A stretch of 62,605 nucleotides of DNA, taken from an uncultured Bacteroidales bacterium. GTDB taxonomy: Bacteria > Bacteroidota > Bacteroidia > Bacteroidales > Muribaculaceae. The notes under the pieces were generated by a model. It saw nothing but the letters and a program-made list of their open reading frames with translations, had not been told where the DNA came from and ran no database searches. The DNA lies in the NCBI GenBank assembly GCA_945829225.1, contig CALZTY010000009.1, positions 1-62,605 of the forward strand, read 5' to 3'. Made by a program: the position numbers and the translations under genes. How positions within the stretch are numbered: the first letter of the stretch is position 1; each line of letters opens with the position of its first letter. Of this stretch, positions 9,234 to 17,700 are shown piece after piece.

Positions 9234-9769
9234 AGTAGTTTAAGCGAATTAGGGATGGTGTCGAGGAGAACTTCGTCGAGGATATAGCGGTCGTTGCCGG
9301 GGTCGGCGATGCCGTAGAGTGAGAATGCGTCGGAGAGTTGCAGGGGCGCGGCGAGGATATCGCGGTGCCCGGTGTCGACGGCGAGGGGAGCATATGCAGA
9401 AGGCGCGCCGAAGGGACCTTTGAGCAAATTAAGAGCATCTGTGGCATCTTGATAAGGGATAGGAGTAACAGGGTGGTCCCAGCGAGGAGCCTCGACTGCG
9501 ATGACGCGGCGGACATTGGCAGCGGGAACAATGCGGAGGAGATTGCGCCCGGCAGAGAGGCAGTCGGTGTAAGAGACGATGCCCACTGGAAGGAGGCGCG
9601 TGTCGGCGGAATCGAGGAGTCGGAGGTACCACGAGCGCATAGCAGTGGCGATGAGGTCGTTGACCTGCCGACCCTCGAAGACCTCGACGGAACAATCGTC
9701 ACGGATTTCGTCAAAGCCCAAACGGCGGCGCCATAGCGCGAGCATCTGTTGGTGAGATAGTTCCATCAT
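9230..9769 (-). CDS. Small protein between capsid-like and portal-like genes (adaptor-like)
   Basis: 179 residues, mostly predicted alpha/beta. Notable segments are HQQMLALWRRRLGFDEIRDD at the start, then LIATAMRSWYLRLLDSADTR and LLPVGIVS, and later NVRRVIAVEAPRWDHPVTPI. No enzyme motif or membrane segment is visible. Its fixed place between the capsid-like and portal-like genes, with a 12-base gap upstream and a 4-base overlap downstream, suggests it works with them, for example as a head-completion or adaptor protein. That role is inferred from position only. Confidence 0.6.
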   Translation of the reverse strand: MMELSHQQMLALWRRRLGFDEIRDDCSVEVFEGRQVNDLIATAMRSWYLRLLDSADTRLLPVGIVSYTDCLSAGRNLLRIVPAANVRRVIAVEAPRWDHPVTPIPYQDATDALNLLKGPFGAPSAYAPLAVDTGHRDILAAPLQLSDAFSLYGIADPGNDRYILDEVLLDTIPNSLKLL

Positions 9770-9781
9770 ATAGCATAGGGA

Positions 9782-11086
9782 TTAGATCGGTGCGTCGGTC
9801 GAAGAATCGTTGCCGGTATCGGGTGTGTCAACGGCGGTGTCGTCGAGAGAGCCGATGAGTCGGAAGTGAACATCGGGGTGACGCAGGACGATGCACGAAG
9901 CCTCGGTGAGGACGATGGCGTCGGTATTGCGGTCGCCGGCACGACGCAGGTCGATGCGCTCCTTGGAGAACGGGATGTGGCAGTACTTGGTGACATAGTC
10001 GGGGTCGAGGATGAAACCGTCGTTGTAGTGTCCACACATGTCGAAGATTTCGGAGTGAACGACGTAGAGAGTGCCGAAGTTGGAGACAATCTCGCGGAAA
10101 CGAATACCCCAACGGGTGAGTGATTGGTCGCCGAGGACGGCTCGACTGAATTGCAACTTATTGAGGGCGAGAATCAGTCCGGTGCCACCCATGAGGATGC
10201 GCTTCTTGGAGCCATTGTTGCCGGTGAAAACGCGGGCGCAGAGGTCGAGGAGCGAGTTCTCGTTGAGCGAGTTGATGTTGACGTCGATGCTCTGCTTGGT
10301 TTGATTCCAGATGCCGCCGGTGAGGTAAACATGCTCGTTGCCCGAGAGCGAAGTGATGCGAGCGCGAGTGCCGAAGAGGAAGTTCTTCTCCATGCCGAGA
10401 CGCATATCGATGATAGCGGCTTCCTCCTGGTCGGAGAAGTTCCAGTCGACTTCCTTGCCGGCAATCTTTTGGAGAGTGGATTGCTCGACTTGGACCTTGA
10501 AAATCTGGCAGTTGTTGCTGCGCTTGTGAGGCAAAGCCTGGTATTGCCCGGTCTGTACGTCAAGTTCGGTAGCGGCACGCCCCATGCGGACAATCTTGGT
10601 ACCCTTGTCCATTTGAGGCAGCGACAGAGAGTCGCCGGTAGGCTCGTTGAGGACATAGACGGTGAGGATATCTCCCGAGATATAGGCGACGTAGGCAGTG
10701 AGGGGAGTACCGTCGACGAGCACGTCGGGGAGCATGATGGTGTCGGTAGGAGCGAAGATGCGGCTGTTGGTCACTTCAAGTTCGATTGTAAAGTTGCCGA
10801 TGTCGCTGCGCGTGATGGTGCCCGGGAGGCGCTTCCTGTCGAGGGTATCGCAAGCCTCGCGAGCATCGACCGAGTAGTATTCGACGGTCATAGACGAGCA
10901 GGAGCGAGAGCCGAGGCATCGCGAAATTTGGTCGACGGGAGTCGAGGTTGGGCGCACACGGACGATGCGGTCGTCGATAGCGTTGCGCAACAGAGAGGGT
11001 ACAATTTCCTCAGTAACTTTGGTGGTGAGAGGAGCGCCGGCTACATGAGTGCCGCCGGCGGTTCCGGGTACAGTGTTGGTTGACAT
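9782..11086 (-). CDS. Major-capsid-like protein (SU10/DUF5309 type)
   Basis: 434 residues resembling SU10-type (formerly DUF5309) capsid proteins of the HK97 fold. Signals are LTTKVTEEIVPSLLRNAIDD at the N-terminus, and the mid-protein segment SDQEEAAIIDMRLGMEKNFL, where family members have the conserved KR..E..K..E.AFLFG-type helix. LFGTRARITS and GGIWNQ follow, then the strand pattern GTLYVVHSEIFD before DPDYV..Y. The C-terminus is acidic and probably disordered. There is no adjacent protease or scaffold gene of usual size. First large gene of the operon; the 60-residue acidic gene precedes it by 115 bases. A shell-forming protein is the best guess; assembly into particles is untested. Confidence 0.68.
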   Translation of the reverse strand: MSTNTVPGTAGGTHVAGAPLTTKVTEEIVPSLLRNAIDDRIVRVRPTSTPVDQISRCLGSRSCSSMTVEYYSVDAREACDTLDRKRLPGTITRSDIGNFTIELEVTNSRIFAPTDTIMLPDVLVDGTPLTAYVAYISGDILTVYVLNEPTGDSLSLPQMDKGTKIVRMGRAATELDVQTGQYQALPHKRSNNCQIFKVQVEQSTLQKIAGKEVDWNFSDQEEAAIIDMRLGMEKNFLFGTRARITSLSGNEHVYLTGGIWNQTKQSIDVNINSLNENSLLDLCARVFTGNNGSKKRILMGGTGLILALNKLQFSRAVLGDQSLTRWGIRFREIVSNFGTLYVVHSEIFDMCGHYNDGFILDPDYVTKYCHIPFSKERIDLRRAGDRNTDAIVLTEASCIVLRHPDVHFRLIGSLDDTAVDTPDTGNDSSTDAPI

Positions 11087-11201
11087 AATAAAATTAGATT
11101 TTGTAAAGGTTTGTAAATGAGTTAATTAATAAATGTGTGTTAAGATTAAGATAAATGAATAAAGGATGAGAAAAAATTAAGATAAAGGGTTAATAAATCG
11201 C

Positions 11202-11384
11202 TTAGTCCCAGATGGAGAGGTCGAGAAACGAGAAGGGAAAGTCGTCATCGTCATCATCGTCGGCGGGGACGTCGGGAGCGGAGTCGTCGGTAGGGCAGAA
11301 GAGCGCCTGGTCCGACGTGGTAGAGGATTGGAGGGTCGAGTCGTTGACGGCATCGTCAAGGGGTTGGTTGTTGATGTTTTCCAT
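11202..11384 (-). CDS. Small acidic protein heading the capsid/portal operon
   Basis: 60 residues, very acidic, with a run of seven Asp followed by a short hydrophobic end FPFSFLDLSIWD. It starts about 50 bases downstream of the operon promoter and has the operon's only other ATG-led frame in this stretch; a competing frame (11177-11359) is low-complexity and looks like a shadow. A disordered acidic body with a hydrophobic C-terminal tag is what one expects of a scaffold or a shell-cargo tag, but this is inference. Composition supports coding only moderately. Confidence 0.55.
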   Translation of the reverse strand: MENINNQPLDDAVNDSTLQSSTTSDQALFCPTDDSAPDVPADDDDDDDFPFSFLDLSIWD

Positions 11385-11440
11385 AAGATAAAATAAGGTT
11401 TAAAAGATTAATAAAAAAGGTTTGTTTCAGAATGACGATG

Positions 11441-11472
11441 CAAAGTTACAACACAAATTGCAATTATGCAAA
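11441..11472 (-). promoter_or_regulatory. Promoter of the capsid/portal operon
   Basis: On the minus strand: TTTG (11469-11472), exactly 20 bases, TAACTTTG (11441-11448). This is a full match to the Bacteroidetes housekeeping promoter and lies about 57 bases before the ATG at 11384. Confidence 0.85.
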
Positions 11473-11564
11473 TATTTTAGCAACTTTTTTTGAAAAAATT
11501 TTTTTAGGCGGTGTTGTTTATGGTTTATTGTTTATTGTTTAGGGTTGAGGGATTTTGTGGTTTG

Positions 11565-11587
11565 CAACCCTTCCAGGGTTGTTTTTT
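11565..11587 (+). terminator. Terminator-like hairpin in the palindrome cluster
   Basis: Stem caaccct / agggttg, loop tcc, then TTTTTT. It has the form of an intrinsic terminator on the plus strand but no plus-strand gene ends nearby; probably a repeat element. Confidence 0.45.
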
Positions 11588-11711
11588 CGTTTTGTTGGGA
11601 GCCCCGGGGAGGGCTGCGCCCACCCCGGGGTTAGTGATGTTGAGACCCTTCCAGGGTCTTATCAGTGGTTTGAGCAACCCGCGCTGCGGGTTCTTGCGGC
11701 ATCGGCTGGTC

Positions 11712-11783
11712 GATAGGGCTGATAGGGCGAATATGCCCAATAAGGCGAATTAGACTAATTGGTCTAATTGGTCTAATTAGTAC
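11712..11783 (+). repeat. Degenerate 9-bp minisatellite, eight units
   Basis: Eight consecutive 9-mers of the type (g/a)at.gg.c. : two gatagggc-type units, then aatatgccc, aataaggcg, aattagact, two identical aattggtct, and aattagtac. The 9-bp period is exact throughout. Confidence 0.8.
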
Positions 11784-11831
11784 CCCGGAAGTGGAGTTTG
11801 AGCAACCTGCTCCGTTGGTTCTTTTTGGGGT

Positions 11832-12308
11832 TTAGAGGAGGGGAGGGGTGTCTTTGATGGTGTCCATGACGAAGACGCTCTGGACGGAGTCGAGCATGGG
11901 GAGGTGTCCTAATTTGTCGGTGACAAATCGGCGGTATGATTTCATGTCGGAGACTTGTACCTTGAGCATGTAGTCGTAGTCGCCGGAGACGTTGTAGCAC
12001 TCGGTGACCTCGGACATGTTGTTGACGGCGTCGGCAAATGCCATGTGTATCTCGGTGTTGATGTGTCGGAGTTTGACCTTGCAAAATACGGTGAAGTTGC
12101 GTCCGATGTTTTCGAGGTTAAGCCTGACGGTGTAGGCGCTGATGACGCCTGATTGCTCGAGGCGGCGCATGCGCTCGAATACCGGGGTGGGCGAGCGATG
12201 GACCTTGGCAGCGAGTTCGCGCACCGACTGTCGGGAGTCCTTCTGCAGTTCCTGAAGTATGCGGATGTCGACATCGTCGACGGTGTAGTTGGCGGGGTCT
12301 TGTTCCAT
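11832..12308 (-). CDS. Lrp/AsnC-family transcriptional regulator
   Basis: 158 residues from the ATG at 12308 (MEQDPANYTVDDVDIRIL); the frame is open 16 codons further up but those lie over the promoter. N-terminal helix-turn-helix (DVDIRILQELQKDSRQSV then ELAAKVHRSPTPVFERMRRL) and a C-terminal RAM/ligand-binding domain (ECYNVSGDYDYMLKVQVSD). These proteins form octamers and sense amino acids. The gene diverges from metY-metF-metH, so regulation of that operon is likely but not shown by sequence. Confidence 0.93.
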   Translation of the reverse strand: MEQDPANYTVDDVDIRILQELQKDSRQSVRELAAKVHRSPTPVFERMRRLEQSGVISAYTVRLNLENIGRNFTVFCKVKLRHINTEIHMAFADAVNNMSEVTECYNVSGDYDYMLKVQVSDMKSYRRFVTDKLGHLPMLDSVQSVFVMDTIKDTPPLL

Positions 12309-12327
12309 GTTGTTCTGTTTTGGTTGC

Positions 12328-12335
12328 AAAGATAG
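12328..12335 (-). promoter_or_regulatory. Promoter -7 element of the Lrp-family gene
   Basis: On the minus strand TATCTTTG, about 20 bases upstream of the ATG at 12308, which decides against the longer upstream start. Confidence 0.65.
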
Positions 12336-12429
12336 CGATAAAACGGAATATATCAACTATAAAATTTGATAAATATGGTTGAATGTTCTATAATTATGGT
12401 TCTTCTTGGAATATATGCGCAATTAGGGC

Positions 12430-12437
12430 TAACTTTG
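12430..12437 (+). promoter_or_regulatory. Promoter -7 element of metY-metF-metH
   Basis: TAACTTTG, with a weak TTG about 21 bases upstream; the leader to the ATG at 12474 is about 30 bases and holds no leader peptide. Divergent from the Lrp promoter, leaving about 95 bases for shared operators. Confidence 0.7.
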
Positions 12438-12473
12438 CAGTGAATTAAAAAACAACATTTAAACGATACAGAC

Positions 12474-13793
12474 ATGAAACAAAATACATTGAGCGGATAC
12501 CGATTTGACACACTGCAGGTGCATGCAGGACAAGAGAATGATGCAGACCCATCGTTGAACCCCACCGGAGCGCGTGCCGTACCAATCTATCAGACAGCGG
12601 CTTACCTCTTTAAGAACGCTGCGCATGCCGCGGCTCGTTTCGATCTTGCCGACCCCGGAAATATCTACGGACGCTTGACCAATCCCACACAAGATGTGCT
12701 GGAGCAGCGCATCGCAGCCCTCGAGGGCGGCACAGCGGCTCTGGCGCTTGCCTCGGGAGCGGCAGCCGTGACATATGTTCTGGAGAATGTGCTGCGCCCG
12801 GGCGACCATATTGTGGCAGCCGACAACCTCTATGGCGGCTCGTACAACCTCATTGTGAACAACTTCAGCGAGCGCGGAGTGAGCCATACCATTGTGGACC
12901 TCAATGACTTGGAGATGCTCGAGAAGGCAATCCAGCCCAATACCAAGATAGTGTACGGCGAGACCTTCGGCAACCCCAACAGCGATGTCACCGACCTGGA
13001 GAAGGTAGCCGAGATAGCCCACCGCCACGGCGTGTTGTTTGTGGTGGACAACACCTTCGGCACACCCTATCTGATACGCCCTATCGAGCATGGCGCCGAT
13101 ATCGTGGTGCACTCGGCGACCAAGTTTTTGGGCGGACATGGCGCCGGACTTGGTGGCGTGATCGTCGATGGGGGAAAGTTTGACTTCAAGAGCAAGGCAG
13201 ACAAATATCCGACCATCACCAAGCCCGACCCCAACTACCACGGGACCATCTTTGCCGATGCCGCTCCGGCAGCGCCGTTTGTCACCCGCATTCGCGCCGT
13301 GGTGCTCCGCGACGAGGGCGCAGTGATTTCGCCCTTCAATGCCTTCCTTTTTATCCAGGGGCTCGAGACCCTGTCGTTGCGCGTGAGCCGCCATGTCGAG
13401 AACGCGCTCAAGGTGGTAGACTTCCTGAAAAATCACCCCAAGGTGGCATCGGTGAGTCATCCCTCACTGCCCGAGCACAAGGACCACGAACTCTACCAAA
13501 AATACTACCCCAATGGCGGTGGCAGCATCTTCACCTTTGAGATAAAGGGCGGCAAAGAAGAAGCATGGCAATTCATTGATGGCTTGCACCTGTTCTCGTT
13601 GCTGGCAAATGTGGCAGATGCCAAGAGCCTGGTGATACATCCGGCGAGCACCACCCACTCACAGATGAACGAGGAAGAACTTGCCCAGGCGCATATCACG
13701 CCCTCGACCATCCGTCTGAGCATAGGTATCGAGCACCCCGACGACCTCCTTGCCGACCTCGCGCAAGCATTTGACAATATTACCACCCATTGA
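12474..13793 (+). CDS. metY: O-acetylhomoserine sulfhydrylase (aminocarboxypropyltransferase)
   Basis: 439-residue PLP enzyme of the Cys/Met metabolism family that makes homocysteine from O-acetylhomoserine and sulfide. The long form with LQVHAGQENDADP at the start and the PIYQTAAYLF motif is characteristic of MetY. The PLP lysine is K217 in HSATKFLGGHG; other family motifs are YGRLTNPTQDVLE and DNTFGTPYLIRP. It opens the metY-metF-metH operon: its product is the substrate of MetH, and the acetylhomoserine comes from MetX encoded at 23951. Cytosolic. Very secure. Confidence 0.96.
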   Translation: MKQNTLSGYRFDTLQVHAGQENDADPSLNPTGARAVPIYQTAAYLFKNAAHAAARFDLADPGNIYGRLTNPTQDVLEQRIAALEGGTAALALASGAAAVTYVLENVLRPGDHIVAADNLYGGSYNLIVNNFSERGVSHTIVDLNDLEMLEKAIQPNTKIVYGETFGNPNSDVTDLEKVAEIAHRHGVLFVVDNTFGTPYLIRPIEHGADIVVHSATKFLGGHGAGLGGVIVDGGKFDFKSKADKYPTITKPDPNYHGTIFADAAPAAPFVTRIRAVVLRDEGAVISPFNAFLFIQGLETLSLRVSRHVENALKVVDFLKNHPKVASVSHPSLPEHKDHELYQKYYPNGGGSIFTFEIKGGKEEAWQFIDGLHLFSLLANVADAKSLVIHPASTTHSQMNEEELAQAHITPSTIRLSIGIEHPDDLLADLAQAFDNITTH

Positions 13794-13807
13794 GCCGTTA
13801 TAAAGAT

Positions 13808-14761
13808 ATGTCAGTAACAGAGTTTCTTGCGTCAGCGCACCCCACGGCATTCTCATTTGAAATCTTGCCTCCGATTCGAGGCAAGAGCATCGAAGGCATC
13901 TACAACGAGGTTGAAAAGTTGATGGAATTTGCGCCGGCATATGTCAACATCACGACCCACCGCACCGAGAAGACCTATCAACAGGTGGGCGAGGGGACCT
14001 ATCGGCGCATCTCGTCGCGCCGTCGTCCCGGCACGGTGGCGATAGCCGCTGCCATCCGCGAGCGCTTTGGCGTGAGACCTGTTCCGCATATCATCTGCGG
14101 CGAGTACAGCCGTCGCGATATCGAGGACCAGTTGATAGACCTCTCGTACCTGGGGATTACCGATATCCTGGTGTTGCGCGGCGACCGCGAGCGCAACGAG
14201 AGCATGTTCAGCACCTCCCCCGACGGGCACGAGCATGCCGTGTCGTTGGCGCGTCAGGTGTCGGATTTCAACCAAGGCATCATGGTCGACGGAGCGCAGA
14301 GCGAGCCGATCTTTCCGCCCTTCACATTCGGCGTCGCGGGGTATCCCGAGAAGCACGAGGAGGCGATGAACCTGTCGACAGATATCATGCGCCTCAAGGA
14401 GAAAGTCGATGCCGGAGCGTCGTATGTGGTCACGCAGATGTTCTATGACAATAGTCGCTACTTCGACTTCGTAGCCCGGGCGCGCGAGGCAGGCATCACC
14501 GTGCCAATCGTGCCGGGAGTGAAGCCGCTGACCTCGCTGAGGCAGTTGACCCTGCTCCCCAGGATATTCCATATCGATTTTCCGCAAGAACTATCCGACC
14601 AACTGTTGCGCTGCACCAGCGACGAAGATGTGCGACGCGTGGGTGTGGAGTGGGGCGTGGCTCAGGCGCGCGAACTCAAGGAGGCGGCTGTGCCCAGCAT
14701 TCATTTTTATGCGCAACACTCGGTGGCAAGTGTCGCCGAGATTGCTCGCAGAGTTTATTGA
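13808..14761 (+). CDS. metF: Methylenetetrahydrofolate reductase
   Basis: 317 residues from the ATG at 13808; an upstream TTG at 13790 overlapping the metY stop is less likely. FAD enzyme reducing 5,10-methylene-THF to 5-methyl-THF, the methyl donor for MetH. Landmarks are FSFEILPPIRGKSIEGIY (catalytic Glu region), YVNITTHR, HIICGEYSRRDIEDQL, ITDILVLRGDR and VTQMFYDNSRYFDFV. It lies 14 bases after metY and 3 bases before metH, so the three genes are one operon. Confidence 0.95.
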   Translation: MSVTEFLASAHPTAFSFEILPPIRGKSIEGIYNEVEKLMEFAPAYVNITTHRTEKTYQQVGEGTYRRISSRRRPGTVAIAAAIRERFGVRPVPHIICGEYSRRDIEDQLIDLSYLGITDILVLRGDRERNESMFSTSPDGHEHAVSLARQVSDFNQGIMVDGAQSEPIFPPFTFGVAGYPEKHEEAMNLSTDIMRLKEKVDAGASYVVTQMFYDNSRYFDFVARAREAGITVPIVPGVKPLTSLRQLTLLPRIFHIDFPQELSDQLLRCTSDEDVRRVGVEWGVAQARELKEAAVPSIHFYAQHSVASVAEIARRVY

Positions 14762-14764
14762 TAT

Positions 14765-17700
14765 ATGAATTTTAAAGAAATACTTGGCAAGAAAATATTG
14801 TTGCTTGACGGCTCCATGGGCGTCGAACTGCGCAAACTTGCTCCCGATGAGAGCGCGGTGCGCGGGCGACGCTTCATGACCCATAGCCGATCGTTAGTGT
14901 CAAATCTGGATATACTCAATCTGTCGCGCCCCGAGGTGGTGGAGCAAGTGCACGATGCCTATCTGGAGGCAGGCGCAGATATAATAGAGACTAATACCTT
15001 CAATTCCAATGCCTTGTCACAGCGAGAATACGCCACCGAGACGTTGGTGCGATCGCTGAATCTCGCCGGCGCACGCATCGCGGTAGGGCGAGCGAGGCAT
15101 TATACGAGCCTCACACCCGAGCGACGGCGCTATGTAGCAGGGTCGATGGGACCGACAGCGATGTCGGCATCGTTGCCCTCAGACGCATCCTCGCCGTGGC
15201 TGAGGTCGATAGATTTTGACACTCTTGCCGAGGCGTATACCGAGCAGGCATCAGCCCTCATTGAGGGTGAGGTGGATATACTCCTGGTAGAGACCGCGTT
15301 TGACTTGCTCAATGCCCGAGCCGCCCTGGAGGGTGCTCAGCGGGCTATGGAGCAAGCCGGCAAGCACCTGCCGGTGATAGTGTCGATGACCGTCTCGGAT
15401 AATTCGGGCAGAATCCTCTCGGGGCACACTCCCGAGGCGTTTTTGTCGGCGATAGCGCCATATGAGCCTGCTGCTGTGGGTTTTAACTGCTCGGCGGGGC
15501 CCGATAGCCTCGGTGGCGCGTTGCGACGCCTCGCTGCCGTGTCGCCGTTTCCTATCATCTTTTATCCCAATGCCGGGCTGCCCGACCGCGCCGGCAATTA
15601 CTCGCTCGACCCGGCGAAATTTGTCGCCGCTCTCAAGCCCCTATTGGATGATGGACTAATCAACATCGTTGGAGGGTGCTGTGGTACTACAGCGCAGCAT
15701 ATCAAGCAGTTAGATGAATATCTGTCGCAAGTCGAGCTTCGCAAAGCAGACGCCGGCAAGCCGACGGCATGGCTCTCGGGGCTGGATGCGTTTGACGATA
15801 CGCGAGGCTTCATCAACGTGGGCGAACGATGCAACGTAGCCGGGAGCCGCAAATTTTTGCGCTTGGTCAAGGAAGGCGACACCGCCGGCATCCTCGAGAT
15901 AGCGCGCAAGCAGGTGGCTGCCGGGGCGATGATGCTCGATATAAATATGGACGACCCCATGCTCGATGCGCCCCACGAGATGGAGCGCTTTCTGCGTCTC
16001 ATAGGTTCAGACCCCGAGACGGCATCCGTGCCATGGATGATCGACTCGTCGAACTTCGACGTCGTTGAGACGGCGCTGAAGAATATGGCAGGCAAGGGCG
16101 TTGTCAACTCGATATCTCTCAAACATGGCGAGGAGGATTTTGTAGCAAAGGCTTCGCTGATAAGGCGTTATGGCGCTGCAGTGGTGGTGATGCTCTTTGA
16201 CGAGCAAGGTCAAGCGGCTGATTACGAGCGCAAGATAGAGGTGGTGCAGCGAGCGGTGAAGATACTGACCGAGCGCTGTGGCTACAACAGGCGCGATATC
16301 ATCATTGATGCGAATATCCTGACCATAGCCACGGGTATGCCCGAGCACGACCGCTATGCTCTCGACTTCCTGAGGGCGGTGGAGTGGATACGCGACAACC
16401 TGCCCGGCGTGAAGACCTCGGGCGGATTGAGCAACCTGTCCTTTGCCTTCCGCGGCAACAATTATTTGCGCCAGGCGATGCATGCCGTGTTCCTCTACCA
16501 CGCTGTCAAGGCGGGCTTGAGCATGGCAATTATGGACCCCGGGGCAAAGGTGACCTATGCCGATATAGAGCCGCGACTGCTCGAGCGCCTCGAGGACGTA
16601 ATCTTGTGTCGCCGCGCCGATGCAGCCGCGCGACTGATCGAGATAGCCTCGGAGTATTCAGCCAAGGAAGTGACGGCCGAGGTGCCGCAAGCCGCCTATG
16701 AGCCCGATGTGCTCAAGCGATTGTCGGCGGCATTGATATCAGGCGACTCCGTTGCCCTGCAACGCGATATAGATGAAGCCGTGGGTGTGCTGGGAAGCGC
16801 GACCGCCGTGGTCGAGCAGCCGCTGATGTCGGCGATGGAGGAGGTCGGACGCCGATTTGAAGCCGGCAAGATGTTCCTGCCACAGGTGGTCAAGAGCGCC
16901 GGAGCCATGCATGCGGCGGTTGAGTATCTGCGCCCGCTGCTCGAGGAGGGCAAGGCGAGCGGTGCTACCGCCGGCACATTCTTGATTGCCACGGTGCGCG
17001 GCGATGTGCACGATATCGGCAAAAATATCGCTGCTGTGGTGCTCAGATGCAACAACTTCGAGGTCGTGGACCTCGGGGTGCAAGTCGAGGCGGAGAAGAT
17101 TGTGGAGGCGGCACTGAAGTTGCGCCCCGACTTCATAGGGCTCAGCGGACTGATTACCCCCTCGCTCGAGGAGATGGCAGTCGTGGCGCGCGCACTCAGG
17201 CGCTCCGGTATCGGGGTGCCGCTCTTTGTCGGCGGTGCCGCCACGAGCGAATTGCACACCGCGCTGCGCATCGCTCCCGAATATGACGGCGTGGTGGTGC
17301 GAGTCAAGGATGCCGCCGCCAATCCGGTGCTCGCCATGCGTCTGATGCAAGATGCCGCGGGCGAGGAGCAGCGGATACGCGAGCGCCAGCGTCAACTCGT
17401 TGATGACTATAATAAGAAGGTAGAAGATGCTGATAACCAACGAGATGGGGCTGAAAGGGTGGATTTGCTCTACGACGAAGAGCAAATCGTGAAGCCCTCA
17501 TTCTTAGGCGTTAAGACCCTGCCGGAGGTGTCAATTGCCACAGTGCGTCCGTATATCAACTACACATTCTTTTATAAGTGCTGGCAGGTGGCGCCCGGCT
17601 CGCCGGAGGCTGAGAAGATGCGCCTGGATGCTGAGGAGTTGCTCGACTCGTTTGAGCGCCAAGGGGCTACGATGTGTGCTCAAGTTGCTTTCCATGAGGC

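Larger units (their letters stand above)
11565..11838. repeat. Cluster of intergenic palindromes
   Basis: This 445-bp gap holds no gene but several hairpins. They are a 7-bp stem around caaccct..agggttg (11565-11581) followed by TTTTTT, two ccccgggg blocks (11602-11609, 11623-11630), agacccttccagggtct (11643-11659), and two related hairpins at 11674-11692 and about 11801-11820, each preceded by tttgagcaacc and followed by ggttctt. They look like copies of dispersed repetitive extragenic palindromes rather than gene regulation. Confidence 0.65.

Noticed and set aside
8287-9714. 475-codon open frame on the minus strand overlapping the portal-like gene
   Set aside because: Low-complexity Arg/Ser/Thr/Pro-rich product, a shadow of the portal-like and adaptor-like genes in a GC-rich region.
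10124-11083. 319-codon open frame opposite the capsid-like gene
   Set aside because: Biased Val/Glu/Asp/Gly composition typical of an antisense shadow, with no promoter.
7920-11384. Ordinary prophage
   Set aside because: No integrase, terminase, protease, tail or lysis gene and no att-like repeats; a single cellular promoter instead.
12438-12473. Cobalamin or SAM riboswitch upstream of metY-metF-metH
   Set aside because: The leader is only about 30 bases, too short for either.
13790-13807. TTG start for metF overlapping the metY stop
   Set aside because: An ATG 18 bases downstream begins the conserved part and leaves a normal short gap.
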